From: Saccharospirillum sp039982735
GTDB taxonomy: Bacteria > Pseudomonadota > Gammaproteobacteria > Pseudomonadales > Natronospirillaceae
Direction: 5' to 3'
DNA length: 64,000 nucleotides
Assembly: GCF_039982735.1 (NCBI RefSeq)
Contig: NZ_JBDWXV010000003.1
Span: forward strand, 1 to 64,000
This document shows, piece after piece, positions 1-9,331 of the stretch (positions within the stretch are counted from its first letter, which is position 1; each line of letters starts with the position of its first letter). Under the pieces are notes generated by a model that saw only the letters and a list, made by a program, of their open reading frames with translations, had not been told where the DNA came from and did no database searches. A program made the position numbers and the translations under genes.

Positions 1-588
1 GCTGGCCCATTCGATGTGGGGCAGATAGGGGGTGATGTCCGGGTTGTTGCGGATCACCAGGGTCTCGTGGTCTTGCCCCGGTGGGTGCTCAAACCAGTAG
101 TTAGCACCGATCTCGGCCAGCAGCCGTTGCAGACACTGTAGGTTGGTCTCCTGGGCTTGCAGGAAGGGGCCATCGGGGGCCGGACCGGGCTCAAGGATTA
201 GGTCGAGCTCCTGGGGCTGATAGCCCATGCTGGCGAGCAGGTGTTTCAGCACCTGTTCCCGGGTCTGGTCCATCATCAGGCGGGTGCGCGGTTGCAGGGT
301 GCCCTGGTGCAGTTTGCTGGCCAGGCGGAGTTCGGCGCGGTCGTTGCCATCTGAAATCAGTTCCAGTTGCTGCACTTGCAGATGAAACCAGCGGCTGCGC
401 CCGTCGATCAATTGCAGTTCGACCGAAGCGGGCAGATTCAACAGCTCGGTCCCCGGCAGTGGCAGCGGTGTTGGGCAGGTGACTGTGAGGTAACAGGGCC
501 GGTTGAGCGCTTCGCGCCCGGTCAGGGCCAGGATGGGCAAGCGGTACCCGGCCAGGTGCAAATGGCCTGTCGTCTGTTGTGTTGCCAT
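1..588 (-). CDS. VgrG/TssI-type T6SS spike protein, partial (N-terminal 196 residues)
   Basis: Minus-strand reading frame open from an ATG at 588 to the window edge, so the C-terminal part is missing. The translation begins MATQQTTGHLHLAGYRLP and contains stretches such as LELISDGNDRAELRLASKL and TREQVLKHLLASMGYQ, then LQAQETNLQCLQRLLAEIG and YWFEHPPGQDHETLVI. The last part resembles the gp27-like hub segment of VgrG, where a short phrase equivalent to 'QYNESDFDFVSRLLEREGI' is followed by a beta-rich stretch. It lies 61 bp downstream of a complete vgrG and has the same orientation. The N-terminus differs from the neighbouring VgrG, so it is not a simple duplicate. It is probably a second spike protein dedicated to a cargo effector encoded to the left. 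The OB-fold and needle parts cannot be assessed here. Confidence 0.75.
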   Translation of the reverse strand, partial: MATQQTTGHLHLAGYRLPILALTGREALNRPCYLTVTCPTPLPLPGTELLNLPASVELQLIDGRSRWFHLQVQQLELISDGNDRAELRLASKLHQGTLQPRTRLMMDQTREQVLKHLLASMGYQPQELDLILEPGPAPDGPFLQAQETNLQCLQRLLAEIGANYWFEHPPGQDHETLVIRNNPDITPYLPHIEWAS

Positions 589-649
589 GTTCAGTATCCT
601 TCTAAATTCAGCGTTTTGTACGAGTCACCCGCCACCTCCTTTGGTCACG

Positions 650-2701
650 TTAATTGTTGCTGACCGTACCGCCTTTAATCGCAATGGCGTCTGCTGTTAT
701 TTCTACCGCTGGTCCCGCCAGTGTCAGGTTACCGCTGCTGTCTATTTGCAGCGTGCCGTCGCTTTGCTTCAGGGTAATCGCCCCGGAACCCACGCCGTTC
801 AGGGTAATATCCCGGGCGGCTTCTACAGTCAAACTGCCGTCCTGGACCTGAATCTGGTAATTACCGGCATCGACTTGCTCCGACAGGCCATCCCCTACTT
901 GCCAGTGCATGCCAGCACCACTGGTGAGATTGATGTCGCCCTCACTGGACTGCCAGCGAATCGAGCCCGTTGCGCTGTACTCAATGTCTTTAGCCGATTC
1001 AACCCGGATACTGCCTTCCTGGGTTTGTAAGGACTGGTCGCCTTTCACATGAACATTGTGGTTGGCGCCAACGGTTGTGATTTGATCGGTACCGGACTCC
1101 AGCGTCATCGATTTGCCCGCGAACAGATAGGCATCACCTTCAAGGGTTTCAAATGTAACCTTGTGGTTATCTTTCTCGGCGTTCAATGTCAGGTGGTTTT
1201 TGGCTTCCGGCGTAGCCAGTTCGATGCGTTCCTGTTGCGGCGTGTCATCCAGCAGAAAACGATGCCCGGAGCGCGTTTGAATCAGGTTCTGTCGGGCGTT
1301 GGCATCGGTAACCGGATTGACCGCATTTCGGTTATAGAGCGCACCGACAATGAGGGGCCGATCCAAATCTCCGTTTTCAAAGTTGATATTAACTTCGGTA
1401 CCCCTGGCTAACGGAAAATGCATACCGTGATCTTCGCCGCCCAAGGTTTGCATTAACCGGGTAGGAGGGCTGGCTGGACCGTCAGCTTCGCCGCGCTGGT
1501 CGAACGGTAAACGCACCCGGTACATGCCACGGTCATCCACTTCTTCTTCGATGCAACCGGTGAAGCTGGTAAATACCGGTGCGCGACGCTGATAGTCAGG
1601 TACGTAGGGAATGGCCACCGGAATGACCGTCAGCTTGCAGAGGTAGCCGTTGTCTTTACCGCCCAGTCCATTACCGGCGGCCGCACGCTGTGACCCGCTC
1701 TGATCAACACCCAGTATGCGGTAGCGCCCACTGTCGGTGGCGTGGTCTACCAGCTCCAGCAACATGCCTGGCTGCACCGCTCTCACCGTGGTATGCAGGC
1801 ACAGTGTTTCCGCCTGCCAGGTATGCACGGCGGCCATGCGTTCGGCCAGCGCCTGTAACCGTTCAGCGTCCATTTCATTGGGTGCCCAGTGGTGGGCCTC
1901 TCCCTGCGCTGTGGCGACCGGCACTGTTACCGCTGCACTCAGGTCTGTGGTGCCCCAGGGGTCGGTGTCCGACAGTACGACATTGGCGGGTGACTGACGG
2001 AAGATCCGGCTCACCGCGCTGACGTGCTCGTCATCCTTGGCGGCACCGGCATTGGCGGCGAAACGCAGGGTGATGTCGGTCTCGGCATGCGGCAAGCGGG
2101 TAATGTCATCCGCCAGCTGAATGGTGGTTTCATTGTCGCCAGGCGACAGATGAATAAAGATCCCTTCCCGGGCCAGAATGCGAGTAACGAAGTCGAAATC
2201 GGATTCTTCGTACTGAATCATCATCGCCCGGGGCTCATCACGCTCACTCAAAACATCAACGGTAGACCAGGCACCCAGGCGCTCTTCCAGAATGTCACGC
2301 GCTACGCTGAGCGCACTGCGATCAACAAAAACCCGGTTATGCTGAGACCGTTTCAGTGGGGAAAGTACTGACGCCAGAGTGATGTTCAACCCGCTGTAGT
2401 CGCCGTTGCCATCGGCATTGGCGGTATCGATGATCAGGCCGTGCAAGGGAATCAGGCCGCTGGCCGACATGATCGACAGCGTTGCATGCTCACCCACCAG
2501 CTCATCGCTTGCGATGCGGTGTCGCAACAGCACCTTAACCTGAATGCGGTAGTCCTGGTGCAGGCTCCAATGCTCTATCTGCATCGACTCTACCAGACAG
2601 GTATCGTCGGGCAGGTCGGCCAGCTTGAAGAAGAACTGGCTTTCATCGGCCAGCCCAACTGATCGCATGGCCCGATTGATTCCGGCAATGGACAATGTCA
2701 T
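650..2701 (-). CDS. vgrG: T6SS spike protein VgrG (TssI)
   Basis: 683 residues. VgrG trimers form the puncturing tip on the Hcp tube and carry effectors. The N-terminal part, roughly residues 1-370, is gp27-like and includes MIQYEESDFDFVTRILAREG, a hallmark of the family. An OB-fold region follows with DDRGMYRVRLPFDQRGE and the typical FENGDLDRPLIVGALYN phrase at about 385-465. The remainder is a repetitive beta-helix needle (alternating short Gly/Asp/Ser-rich strands ending in EITADAIAIKGGTVSNN). No extra catalytic domain is visible at the C-terminus, so this is a plain VgrG rather than an evolved one. It is the last complete gene of the T6SS operon, 40 bp after clpV, with a GGAGAGAC ribosome-binding stretch before its ATG. 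Confidence 0.96.
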   Translation of the reverse strand: MTLSIAGINRAMRSVGLADESQFFFKLADLPDDTCLVESMQIEHWSLHQDYRIQVKVLLRHRIASDELVGEHATLSIMSASGLIPLHGLIIDTANADGNGDYSGLNITLASVLSPLKRSQHNRVFVDRSALSVARDILEERLGAWSTVDVLSERDEPRAMMIQYEESDFDFVTRILAREGIFIHLSPGDNETTIQLADDITRLPHAETDITLRFAANAGAAKDDEHVSAVSRIFRQSPANVVLSDTDPWGTTDLSAAVTVPVATAQGEAHHWAPNEMDAERLQALAERMAAVHTWQAETLCLHTTVRAVQPGMLLELVDHATDSGRYRILGVDQSGSQRAAAGNGLGGKDNGYLCKLTVIPVAIPYVPDYQRRAPVFTSFTGCIEEEVDDRGMYRVRLPFDQRGEADGPASPPTRLMQTLGGEDHGMHFPLARGTEVNINFENGDLDRPLIVGALYNRNAVNPVTDANARQNLIQTRSGHRFLLDDTPQQERIELATPEAKNHLTLNAEKDNHKVTFETLEGDAYLFAGKSMTLESGTDQITTVGANHNVHVKGDQSLQTQEGSIRVESAKDIEYSATGSIRWQSSEGDINLTSGAGMHWQVGDGLSEQVDAGNYQIQVQDGSLTVEAARDITLNGVGSGAITLKQSDGTLQIDSSGNLTLAGPAVEITADAIAIKGGTVSNN

Positions 2702-2741
2702 GTGTCTCTCCTTGGTAATATCCAGGCGCTGACAAATAAGC

Positions 2742-5528
2742 TCAGGCGCTCTTCAATTCAGCATCGGGTTGGCGATCGAGAAAGATGAAGCTAAGCTGTT
2801 GCTGCTCATCCAAATCCAGTTGCAGGATGTCGGGCAAATCACCCTCAGCAAGGTAGTGCAGCAACTGGTTGGCAATGCCCGGCATCAGTTGCTGGTCTAT
2901 AACGCGGTTGACCAGCCGTGCGCCGGAGTCACTGACGCGACACATGGAAACCAGCCGGTCCATGGCTTGCCGGTCACATCTGAGTTCAATGCGGTATTCA
3001 GTTTGCAAGCGCTCGGCCAGTTGGTCGAGCCGTTGCTGAATAATGCCCGCCAGTGCGGCTTCATCGAGCGCGGCAAAGGGCACAATTTGCATTCGGGCCA
3101 CCAAGGCTGGGGCAAAGTGTGCGGTGATGGCTGGTTGCACCAGTGTGGCCAGCTCCTGAACGGTTGGGGGTGGCATCACCACCGGCTCTGCTGATTCTGG
3201 TTGAACAGAAGCTGCATCTGGCTCCTGCTCTTCTGCCATTTCCCCGGCAGAGCGTTCCTCGCTGTTAGCGGGCGGTTCTTCCGGGCTTTCCAGTGCGGCC
3301 GTACAACGCCATTGAATGTCGTCGGCCCCAAGGTTGGAGGTCATCAGTACAATGGTATTTTTAAAGTCGATTTCCCGGCCTTCGCCATCGCGCATGAAAC
3401 CGCGGTCAAACACCTGGTAAAACAGGTTCATTACATCGACGTGAGCTTTTTCGACTTCATCCAGCAGCACAACGGAATACGGCTTCTGTCGGACGGCTTC
3501 GCTCAACACACCGCCCTTGCCATAGCCAACATAACCCGGAGGTGAGCCCTTCAACTGGGATACGGTGTGGGCTTCCTGGTATTCGCTCATGTTGATGGTG
3601 ATCAGTGAGCGGTCACTACCGAACAAGTGGGCCGCGATTTGCCGGGCAGTTTCGGTTTTACCGACACCACTGGGGCCCGCCAGCAGGAATACACCCTGAG
3701 GCCCCTGCCCTGAACTCAGGCCTGCCTTGCTGGATCGCAGGGCCTGACCGATGACGGCCAGTGCACCGTCCTGTCCGACAAGGTGCTGGCCCAGTGCTCT
3801 TTCAAAGTTCAACAACGCATGCAGCTCATCGTTCACCATGCTGCCCACCGGTATGCCGGTCCAGTCAGCGATGACATCGGCAATGGCGGTGCCATTCACT
3901 TCGGGTTGAACCAGCGGCCGGCCCTGTTGCAGTTGGGCCAGGGTTTCGCGATGCACCCGGCTCTGTTCAAGCAAGACACCGACATCATCTTCTTTTTCAG
4001 CACCGCGCAAGGCATGACCGGCCGACTGAATATGCCGGACCAGCTCGGACTGAACGGCCCAGTCCTGTTCTGCCTCGCTTGCCTGTTCCAGGGAATTGGC
4101 AAGCTCGGATTTCAATTGCTCCAGCACGTCTGAGTTCACGACTAGCCCCTGGCGTTGCTCTGCATCCAGTGCGCGAAGCCGATCTTCAAGATACCCGATG
4201 CGCGACTGCAACCCTTCCAGCTGCTGGGGTTTCAGGCTTTGGCTCATGGTGACGCGAGCGCTCGCCGTGTCGATCAGGTCGATGGCTTTATCGGGCAGGA
4301 ACCGCCCTGTGATATAGCGGTCTGAAAGAGTAACGGCAGCAGCAATGGCTTCGTCGGTAATCTGAACGCCATGATGGTCCTGATAGCGCTGCTTCAAGCC
4401 AGACAGCATGTGCATGGCAGCTTCCAGTGTCGGCTCTTCTACTTTTACCATCTGAAAGCGACGCTCCAGTGCCGGGTCGCGCTCGAAGTACTGTTTGTAC
4501 TCACTCCAGGTCGTTGCCGCTATGGTGCGCAGTTCACCTCTGGCCAGCGCCGGTTTCAACAGGTTGGCTGCGTCGCTCATGCCGGCTTCGCCACCCGCGC
4601 CAATCAGCGTATGGGCTTCATCAATAAACAGCATGACCGGTGATTCGGCATCTCTTACTTCTTCAATAACGGCTTTCAGTCTTCGTTCAAACTCGCCTTT
4701 TACACCCGCCCCGGCTTGAAGCAAGCCCAGGTCGAGCACACAAATACGAATACCGATCAGGTGCTCGGGCACCTCACCGGCGACAACGCGTTGCGCCAGC
4801 CCTTCAACGATGGCGGTTTTACCAACGCCCGGCTCACCCACCAGGATAGGGTTGTTCTTACGGCGACGGCACAGAATATCGATCGCCATGCGAATTTCTT
4901 CGTGGCGGCCGCTGATCGGGTCCATCCCCCCTGCCCGTGCTTTCTCGGTCAGGTCTTCGGTGAATTGATCGAGCGCTGAAGGTCCGCCTGCACTGCCCGG
5001 TGCTGTGGCTCGGCTGGCCCCGGTTGCGCCAGCACCAAACCCCGTTGACGATTCACTGGACTCACGCGCCAGCTCAGCAAAATTCTGATGCACGGCATCA
5101 AACGAAATGGACTCCAGCGGCGCATAGCACTGATCGTGCTCCCACAGCCCGGACAGTTGGGCAAAGGCTTCCAATATGCCAGCCGAGTCGATGGATTCCG
5201 GCGTGTAATGTAAACTGCTCAGTACGAAGGCTTTCTCGAGCACTTCAAACAAGGCCAACGACAAGGCTGGCTTGCCTTCGTGATGCGTGCGCAGGCTATT
5301 GAGATGTTCAATGACGTTATGCCAGAGCGTATCCTGATCAACATTGAAAACCGACAGGATAACATCGAGGTGTCCCCGCTGACCTTCCTCAAGTAACTTG
5401 AGCAAAAAATGCTCGGGGCGAATTTCCCGGTGACCCCGACTGGCGGCAAAGCCTGCGGCGGCTTCCAGCGCCAGGCCACAATGAGGGGTTAGCTTGTCGA
5501 CCAGTACTCGTAGTGTTCGATTGTCCAT
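2742..5528 (-). CDS. clpV: T6SS AAA+ ATPase ClpV (TssH)
   Basis: 928 residues. ClpV disassembles the contracted TssBC sheath so that subunits can be reused. The order is a Clp N-domain (1-150), a first AAA+ module with Walker A GEPGVGKT at 231-238 and Walker B VMLFIDEAHT at 298-307, a coiled middle domain (about 430-540), and a second AAA+ module with Walker A GPSGVGKT at 618-625 and Walker B VVLLDEVEKA at 686-695. An acidic, proline-rich insertion (about 745-788, rich in Glu, Pro, Ala) interrupts the second module after the sensor-1 TSN motif, which makes the protein somewhat longer than a typical ClpV. The gene lies between tssG and vgrG on the same strand. Confidence 0.97.
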   Translation of the reverse strand: MDNRTLRVLVDKLTPHCGLALEAAAGFAASRGHREIRPEHFLLKLLEEGQRGHLDVILSVFNVDQDTLWHNVIEHLNSLRTHHEGKPALSLALFEVLEKAFVLSSLHYTPESIDSAGILEAFAQLSGLWEHDQCYAPLESISFDAVHQNFAELARESSESSTGFGAGATGASRATAPGSAGGPSALDQFTEDLTEKARAGGMDPISGRHEEIRMAIDILCRRRKNNPILVGEPGVGKTAIVEGLAQRVVAGEVPEHLIGIRICVLDLGLLQAGAGVKGEFERRLKAVIEEVRDAESPVMLFIDEAHTLIGAGGEAGMSDAANLLKPALARGELRTIAATTWSEYKQYFERDPALERRFQMVKVEEPTLEAAMHMLSGLKQRYQDHHGVQITDEAIAAAVTLSDRYITGRFLPDKAIDLIDTASARVTMSQSLKPQQLEGLQSRIGYLEDRLRALDAEQRQGLVVNSDVLEQLKSELANSLEQASEAEQDWAVQSELVRHIQSAGHALRGAEKEDDVGVLLEQSRVHRETLAQLQQGRPLVQPEVNGTAIADVIADWTGIPVGSMVNDELHALLNFERALGQHLVGQDGALAVIGQALRSSKAGLSSGQGPQGVFLLAGPSGVGKTETARQIAAHLFGSDRSLITINMSEYQEAHTVSQLKGSPPGYVGYGKGGVLSEAVRQKPYSVVLLDEVEKAHVDVMNLFYQVFDRGFMRDGEGREIDFKNTIVLMTSNLGADDIQWRCTAALESPEEPPANSEERSAGEMAEEQEPDAASVQPESAEPVVMPPPTVQELATLVQPAITAHFAPALVARMQIVPFAALDEAALAGIIQQRLDQLAERLQTEYRIELRCDRQAMDRLVSMCRVSDSGARLVNRVIDQQLMPGIANQLLHYLAEGDLPDILQLDLDEQQQLSFIFLDRQPDAELKSA

Positions 5529-5586
5529 GCGATGTTCTCCCTACCTGCATTCGATCTCGAAGATTCAATTAATGACTAACGGGCCA

Positions 5587-6585
5587 TTAGGCCACTTTTG
5601 ATAATGGGTTGGATGGTTCCACACTGGCTTGCTTGTATTGCTGGCTGGTGAATACCAGCGTGCAATCGGTACTGACGGCCTCTCCCATTACCAGGGCTTG
5701 ACCAAGCCGCACGGTAGAAGTCCCCAGCTGCATGGGTAACCGCTCACTGGCAGGAAGCCGAATGTGCACATCGTAACCAACGCCTGAGGGCAAATATTGA
5801 TCGAGCAGATCATTCAGGCGTTGGCCGAGCTCACCGCCCGGGTTTAGGGCAGCGCCTTGCTCGGCATTGACTTCACCGGTCTGTACCCGAACATGCCGGC
5901 CCATAACACTCATGGTTTGCCCAAGCAGAGTGTCCCGACCCAGAGCCTGACTGCCATCGAGCGACATCACCTGGTCAACGCGTACTTGCGTCAGTACCTG
6001 GGTATCGATATCGAGTTCCGGCAGCGACAAAGCCGCTTGCAATACCGACTCAACCCCGGCGGCACTGCGGCACTTGGCCGCTAGCGCACCCGGCAGCCCG
6101 GAAGACAGTTGATGCCGGCGATGATAACCACCCAACAGAGCACTACTGGTGCGCTGCAAGAGATTCTGATCGCCGACTTGCTGTAGCAATTCAAACTTGC
6201 GCCACCCCTGATGCAGCAGCCAGTAAGCCTGGTTATTGAACACATCCAGAAACGCCTGAATTCTCTGCCCTGCATCATCCTGATGGGTCACATCTTCCAG
6301 GAAGTACTGGGGCAACGGCGCATCGACGCCGTAAAAACCAAAAAAGGTTGTTTCAATCTCTACACCATTGCCGGGCAGACGGCTGACGCGGCGCACATCC
6401 GAAGCGGGGAAGGAAAGCCAGTCTGACGGACGCAACCGCAACCAATCCGGACGGGCAACTGCGGCCGACTCGCCCCGGGCCGCCAATACTGCCTCCACCA
6501 ACTGATGGAAGTGGAAGCGGGTAGCCTGCTCTACGAGCGTATTTACAGCGTTGCCCGTTGGCCCATGGTTGGGTTCCATGCCCAC
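5587..6585 (-). CDS. tssG: T6SS baseplate protein TssG
   Basis: 332 residues. TssG forms the baseplate wedge with TssF, TssE and TssK. The N-terminal region has FHFHQLVEAVLAARGE and WLRLRPSDWLSFPASDV, followed by EIETTFFGFYGVDAPLPQYF, the usual TssG signature (F-G-L-x-G-x-x-S-P-L-P equivalent). The start overlaps the end of tssF by 43 bp, indicating translational coupling; a second ATG two codons in (6579) is an alternative start. Length is normal for the family. Confidence 0.95.
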   Translation of the reverse strand: MGMEPNHGPTGNAVNTLVEQATRFHFHQLVEAVLAARGESAAVARPDWLRLRPSDWLSFPASDVRRVSRLPGNGVEIETTFFGFYGVDAPLPQYFLEDVTHQDDAGQRIQAFLDVFNNQAYWLLHQGWRKFELLQQVGDQNLLQRTSSALLGGYHRRHQLSSGLPGALAAKCRSAAGVESVLQAALSLPELDIDTQVLTQVRVDQVMSLDGSQALGRDTLLGQTMSVMGRHVRVQTGEVNAEQGAALNPGGELGQRLNDLLDQYLPSGVGYDVHIRLPASERLPMQLGTSTVRLGQALVMGEAVSTDCTLVFTSQQYKQASVEPSNPLSKVA

Positions 6586-8255
6586 TCCTTATAGGTTGGC
6601 AAAGACACCAGTCGCGTCTCTACGTACTCGGTCATATTGGCAAAATTCGCAAAGAACTGGTGCAGCACGGTTCCAAACATGTACAGATCCGAACGCGAGC
6701 TGAATCCGGACTCATGCACCTCCAGCTGAATCGTCAGCCCCTGAAACAGAATACCCTGACGAATACGGTGCTCGACCCGGGTTGATACGCCTTCTATCGC
6801 GAGAATGCGGTTCTGGTTTTCTACCTGGTCGCTCCAGTCAAAGAGGCTCAATAAGGTTTTCAGATGCTCGGCATCACTGAGCTTCGACAGGTTCAGCGAC
6901 ATCATCGAAATCAGCTGCCACTGGAAATCGTGCATAGACGGTGGCGTAAGCATTGTTGAAGGCCGGCTGATGTTGGTTACCTTCAAGTCTTTCGAGGCCT
7001 CATGATGAAGACCATTGAGTTTGTGCAGGTCAAGGTACTGGCGCGGGTAGTTTTCATTGCTGGCGAGCACATCCACTGACAGCACCTCTTCAGCACCCGG
7101 CTTCACTCCAGTAACAGATACAAACGTACGCCGTCTTCCAGCGCCCGACTTTCGCGTGTGAGTGGCGTAAGTAGGTTCATCCCGATGTCGGTACCGCAAC
7201 TCCTGAAGGGGCCGGAAATTACGAACCTGACCGGTTCTCGGGTTACGACCGGATACCGATTGAATGCAGTAAATATTTGCGCAATCGCGAAAACTGTGGT
7301 CAACCTTGAGTGGGTAGTCGGGCACGAGACCCGTCAACCGCACCGGTTCTGCTTCGCTGGCAAACAAGCTAATAGCCGGAACCGAGTTCAGTGCAAAGGT
7401 TTCGCGCTGTACATGGTGACCTGCCGGTAAGGTGACAGGCGAGTCTATCAACACAGTCAGCAGGCGCCCTTCTGCTGGCCAGTCAGCACTGTTGAAACCA
7501 CCCAGATTGAGAAAGAGGTATTTTTCCCGGGCATTGAAATAGTCGTGCAGAATACTGAAGGCCACATGGCCTTTACCAAACGAGGGCAACAGACAGTCTT
7601 CAGGGTCCATCATGCCCGGGGTCATGACACTGTTGGACGCTACTGGCTGCGTATCCAGAGACAGCTGAACCCGGGTATCGGCATGCAGGCATACTTCATA
7701 CAGTGCGTAGGCCAATGCGCGATCGCAATGCAGGTGCAACGGCAGGTTGGTAAAATTCAGATCAGCCCAGTCGAACACGCTTTGCTTGCGCAGGGTTAGT
7801 CGTAATTGGGTGCCCCCACCTACCCGGTCTAGAACCGAGACGCTCTCTATTTCTATTGGCTGCACAGTCACCGGCGCGGTGGTGGTGTATTCGCAGGTTA
7901 CCGACTCCGGGCCAATGTTTCGGGCAAACACCCGAGTACCCCGGCCCAGTGTATGGGTTTGCTTGCATTGTGGTTCGGGCGTGACTTGCACCAGAGTATG
8001 AGAGGGAAAAGGGCGGCACAGCGACGGGTTCAACTGGTCGAGCAGGTTCTCGCTCAGTTCCGGTACGCCATCGTCAATGCGCTCACGGATCTGTGCGGTC
8101 AGAAACGCCATACCCTCCAGCAACCGCTCAACATAGGGGTCGCGGTCTTTTACGGCTTTCAGATTGAGCATGGCCGCTTGCTCCGGGTATGCTTCCGCAA
8201 ACTCCTGGGCTGCGTCCTGAAGCAATCGCATTTCTGCTTCGAAGTACTCTTTCAT
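6543..8255 (-). CDS. tssF: T6SS baseplate protein TssF
   Basis: 570 residues. TssF is the main wedge component of the T6SS baseplate. It starts MKEYFEAEMRLLQDAAQEFA, a classic TssF opening (Y-x-x-EL-x-x-L-x-x-x-A-x-E-F-A), followed by RDPYVERLLEGMAFLTAQIR. The C-terminal part has VHESGFSSRSDLYMFGTVLH, also typical. It lies between tssE and tssG in the conserved tssE-F-G order, with its 3' end overlapping tssG. Length is slightly below the common 590-620. Confidence 0.96.
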   Translation of the reverse strand: MKEYFEAEMRLLQDAAQEFAEAYPEQAAMLNLKAVKDRDPYVERLLEGMAFLTAQIRERIDDGVPELSENLLDQLNPSLCRPFPSHTLVQVTPEPQCKQTHTLGRGTRVFARNIGPESVTCEYTTTAPVTVQPIEIESVSVLDRVGGGTQLRLTLRKQSVFDWADLNFTNLPLHLHCDRALAYALYEVCLHADTRVQLSLDTQPVASNSVMTPGMMDPEDCLLPSFGKGHVAFSILHDYFNAREKYLFLNLGGFNSADWPAEGRLLTVLIDSPVTLPAGHHVQRETFALNSVPAISLFASEAEPVRLTGLVPDYPLKVDHSFRDCANIYCIQSVSGRNPRTGQVRNFRPLQELRYRHRDEPTYATHTRKSGAGRRRTFVSVTGVKPGAEEVLSVDVLASNENYPRQYLDLHKLNGLHHEASKDLKVTNISRPSTMLTPPSMHDFQWQLISMMSLNLSKLSDAEHLKTLLSLFDWSDQVENQNRILAIEGVSTRVEHRIRQGILFQGLTIQLEVHESGFSSRSDLYMFGTVLHQFFANFANMTEYVETRLVSLPTYKEWAWNPTMGQRATL

Positions 8256-8318
8256 GACATCCTACTCATATGCTGGCTTCCCTTGCGTTCTTCACAACCG
8301 AAACGTTCTGGCTTATGT

Positions 8319-8729
8319 TCAGCCGATGGCTTGCAGCACCTCGGCTTCTCCGGTGCTCTTGAAATAGGTTTTGAACCGTACCCGGTTACCACCCACGACC
8401 CAGCCGCTGATCTCCATTCTGACGACTGCAAACTGAATATCCCGAGGTAAGGGAGAAACCTGAACCTGACGCAAACGAGGCTCGTATTTTTCAATGATGC
8501 TTTTTACTGAAACAGCCATGTCGGCTTCTGAATAGGGAAGATCCTGATAGAACAAATTCAGATCTGGCAACCCATAGTCGGGTAGATGACTGAGAACACC
8601 CTGGCGCGCATTCAATAAACGCACAAGATGGTCGTGAATGCTCGCCAGCCGCTCGTCTTTACCCGGGTACTCAGCCAAAGGCTGACCGTTCAGGTGTTTG
8701 CCGTGCAGTGTTTCGTAGAGGGTGAACAT
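8319..8729 (-). CDS. tssE: T6SS baseplate gp25-like protein TssE
   Basis: 136 residues, the usual size. TssE resembles phage T4 gp25 and initiates sheath assembly on the baseplate. The C-terminal half contains IEKYEPRLRQVQVSPLPRD, which carries the conserved EPRL motif of gp25-like proteins, after the expected N-terminal segment with LLNARQGVLSHLPDYGLPD. It is followed 63 bp later by tssF and preceded by hcp, matching the order expected for this locus type. Confidence 0.95.
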   Translation of the reverse strand: MFTLYETLHGKHLNGQPLAEYPGKDERLASIHDHLVRLLNARQGVLSHLPDYGLPDLNLFYQDLPYSEADMAVSVKSIIEKYEPRLRQVQVSPLPRDIQFAVVRMEISGWVVGGNRVRFKTYFKSTGEAEVLQAIG

Positions 8730-8845
8730 TCAATACCACCTGCTTATTTCTTAAAACGGACAAAATCAGGGCATGCCTGGCATGCCCTGTTGCTAATTCG
8801 TCGCCTGGCATCTAGTTGCCAGGCAAGCGCATTGAGAGGTCGGTA

Positions 8846-9331
8846 TTACCGGCCTTCAACCCACGAATCAGAGAATTCGATGTTACCATCGAGGTACGTC
8901 CAGGTGATTTTCTGGTAGCGAATCGCAACCTGTTCCAGGTGCGGGTAACGCTCTTTGTCCAGATCCTTGACGTTAGCCATGGTAGGACTGACGGACGTCA
9001 TTTTTACACCTTCCAGCGTATGACGGAAATACTCAACTTCAGTACCGGTCTCGTCAATCTTGTACCAGCTCAGCGTCAGGCTTTGCAGGGTCTGACCGTT
9101 GCTGCACGCTTTGTACAGGTAGGGAGTGGCCGCATCATAAGCCTTAGTAATGACAAAAGGCTCGTGCTTGCGCGTTCCTGTCAGTTCACCGGTGTCGTCA
9201 TCCGTTGGGATGCGCAACTGGTGATCGAAGGCCAGTACTTCAATGGACCCTTCACGGCCAGAAACATTAACCGAACCCTGAATGTCGTTACCCTGATCGT
9301 CTTTCAGCCACATGTAGGCAGGAATTGCCAT
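8846..9331 (-). CDS. hcp: T6SS tube protein Hcp (TssD)
   Basis: 161 residues from the chosen ATG at 9331, which has AAGGAG spaced 8 nt before it. An in-frame start further upstream at 9418 would add 29 residues unlike any Hcp and is rejected. Hcp hexamers stack into the inner tube. MAIPAYMWLKDDQGNDIQG and RKHEPFVITKAYDAATPYLY are family signatures, and the C-terminus has YPHLEQVAIRYQKITWTY. It follows tssC after an unusually long 320-nt folded leader (see the stem-loop entry), which fits independent high expression of the tube protein. Confidence 0.97.
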   Translation of the reverse strand: MAIPAYMWLKDDQGNDIQGSVNVSGREGSIEVLAFDHQLRIPTDDDTGELTGTRKHEPFVITKAYDAATPYLYKACSNGQTLQSLTLSWYKIDETGTEVEYFRHTLEGVKMTSVSPTMANVKDLDKERYPHLEQVAIRYQKITWTYLDGNIEFSDSWVEGR

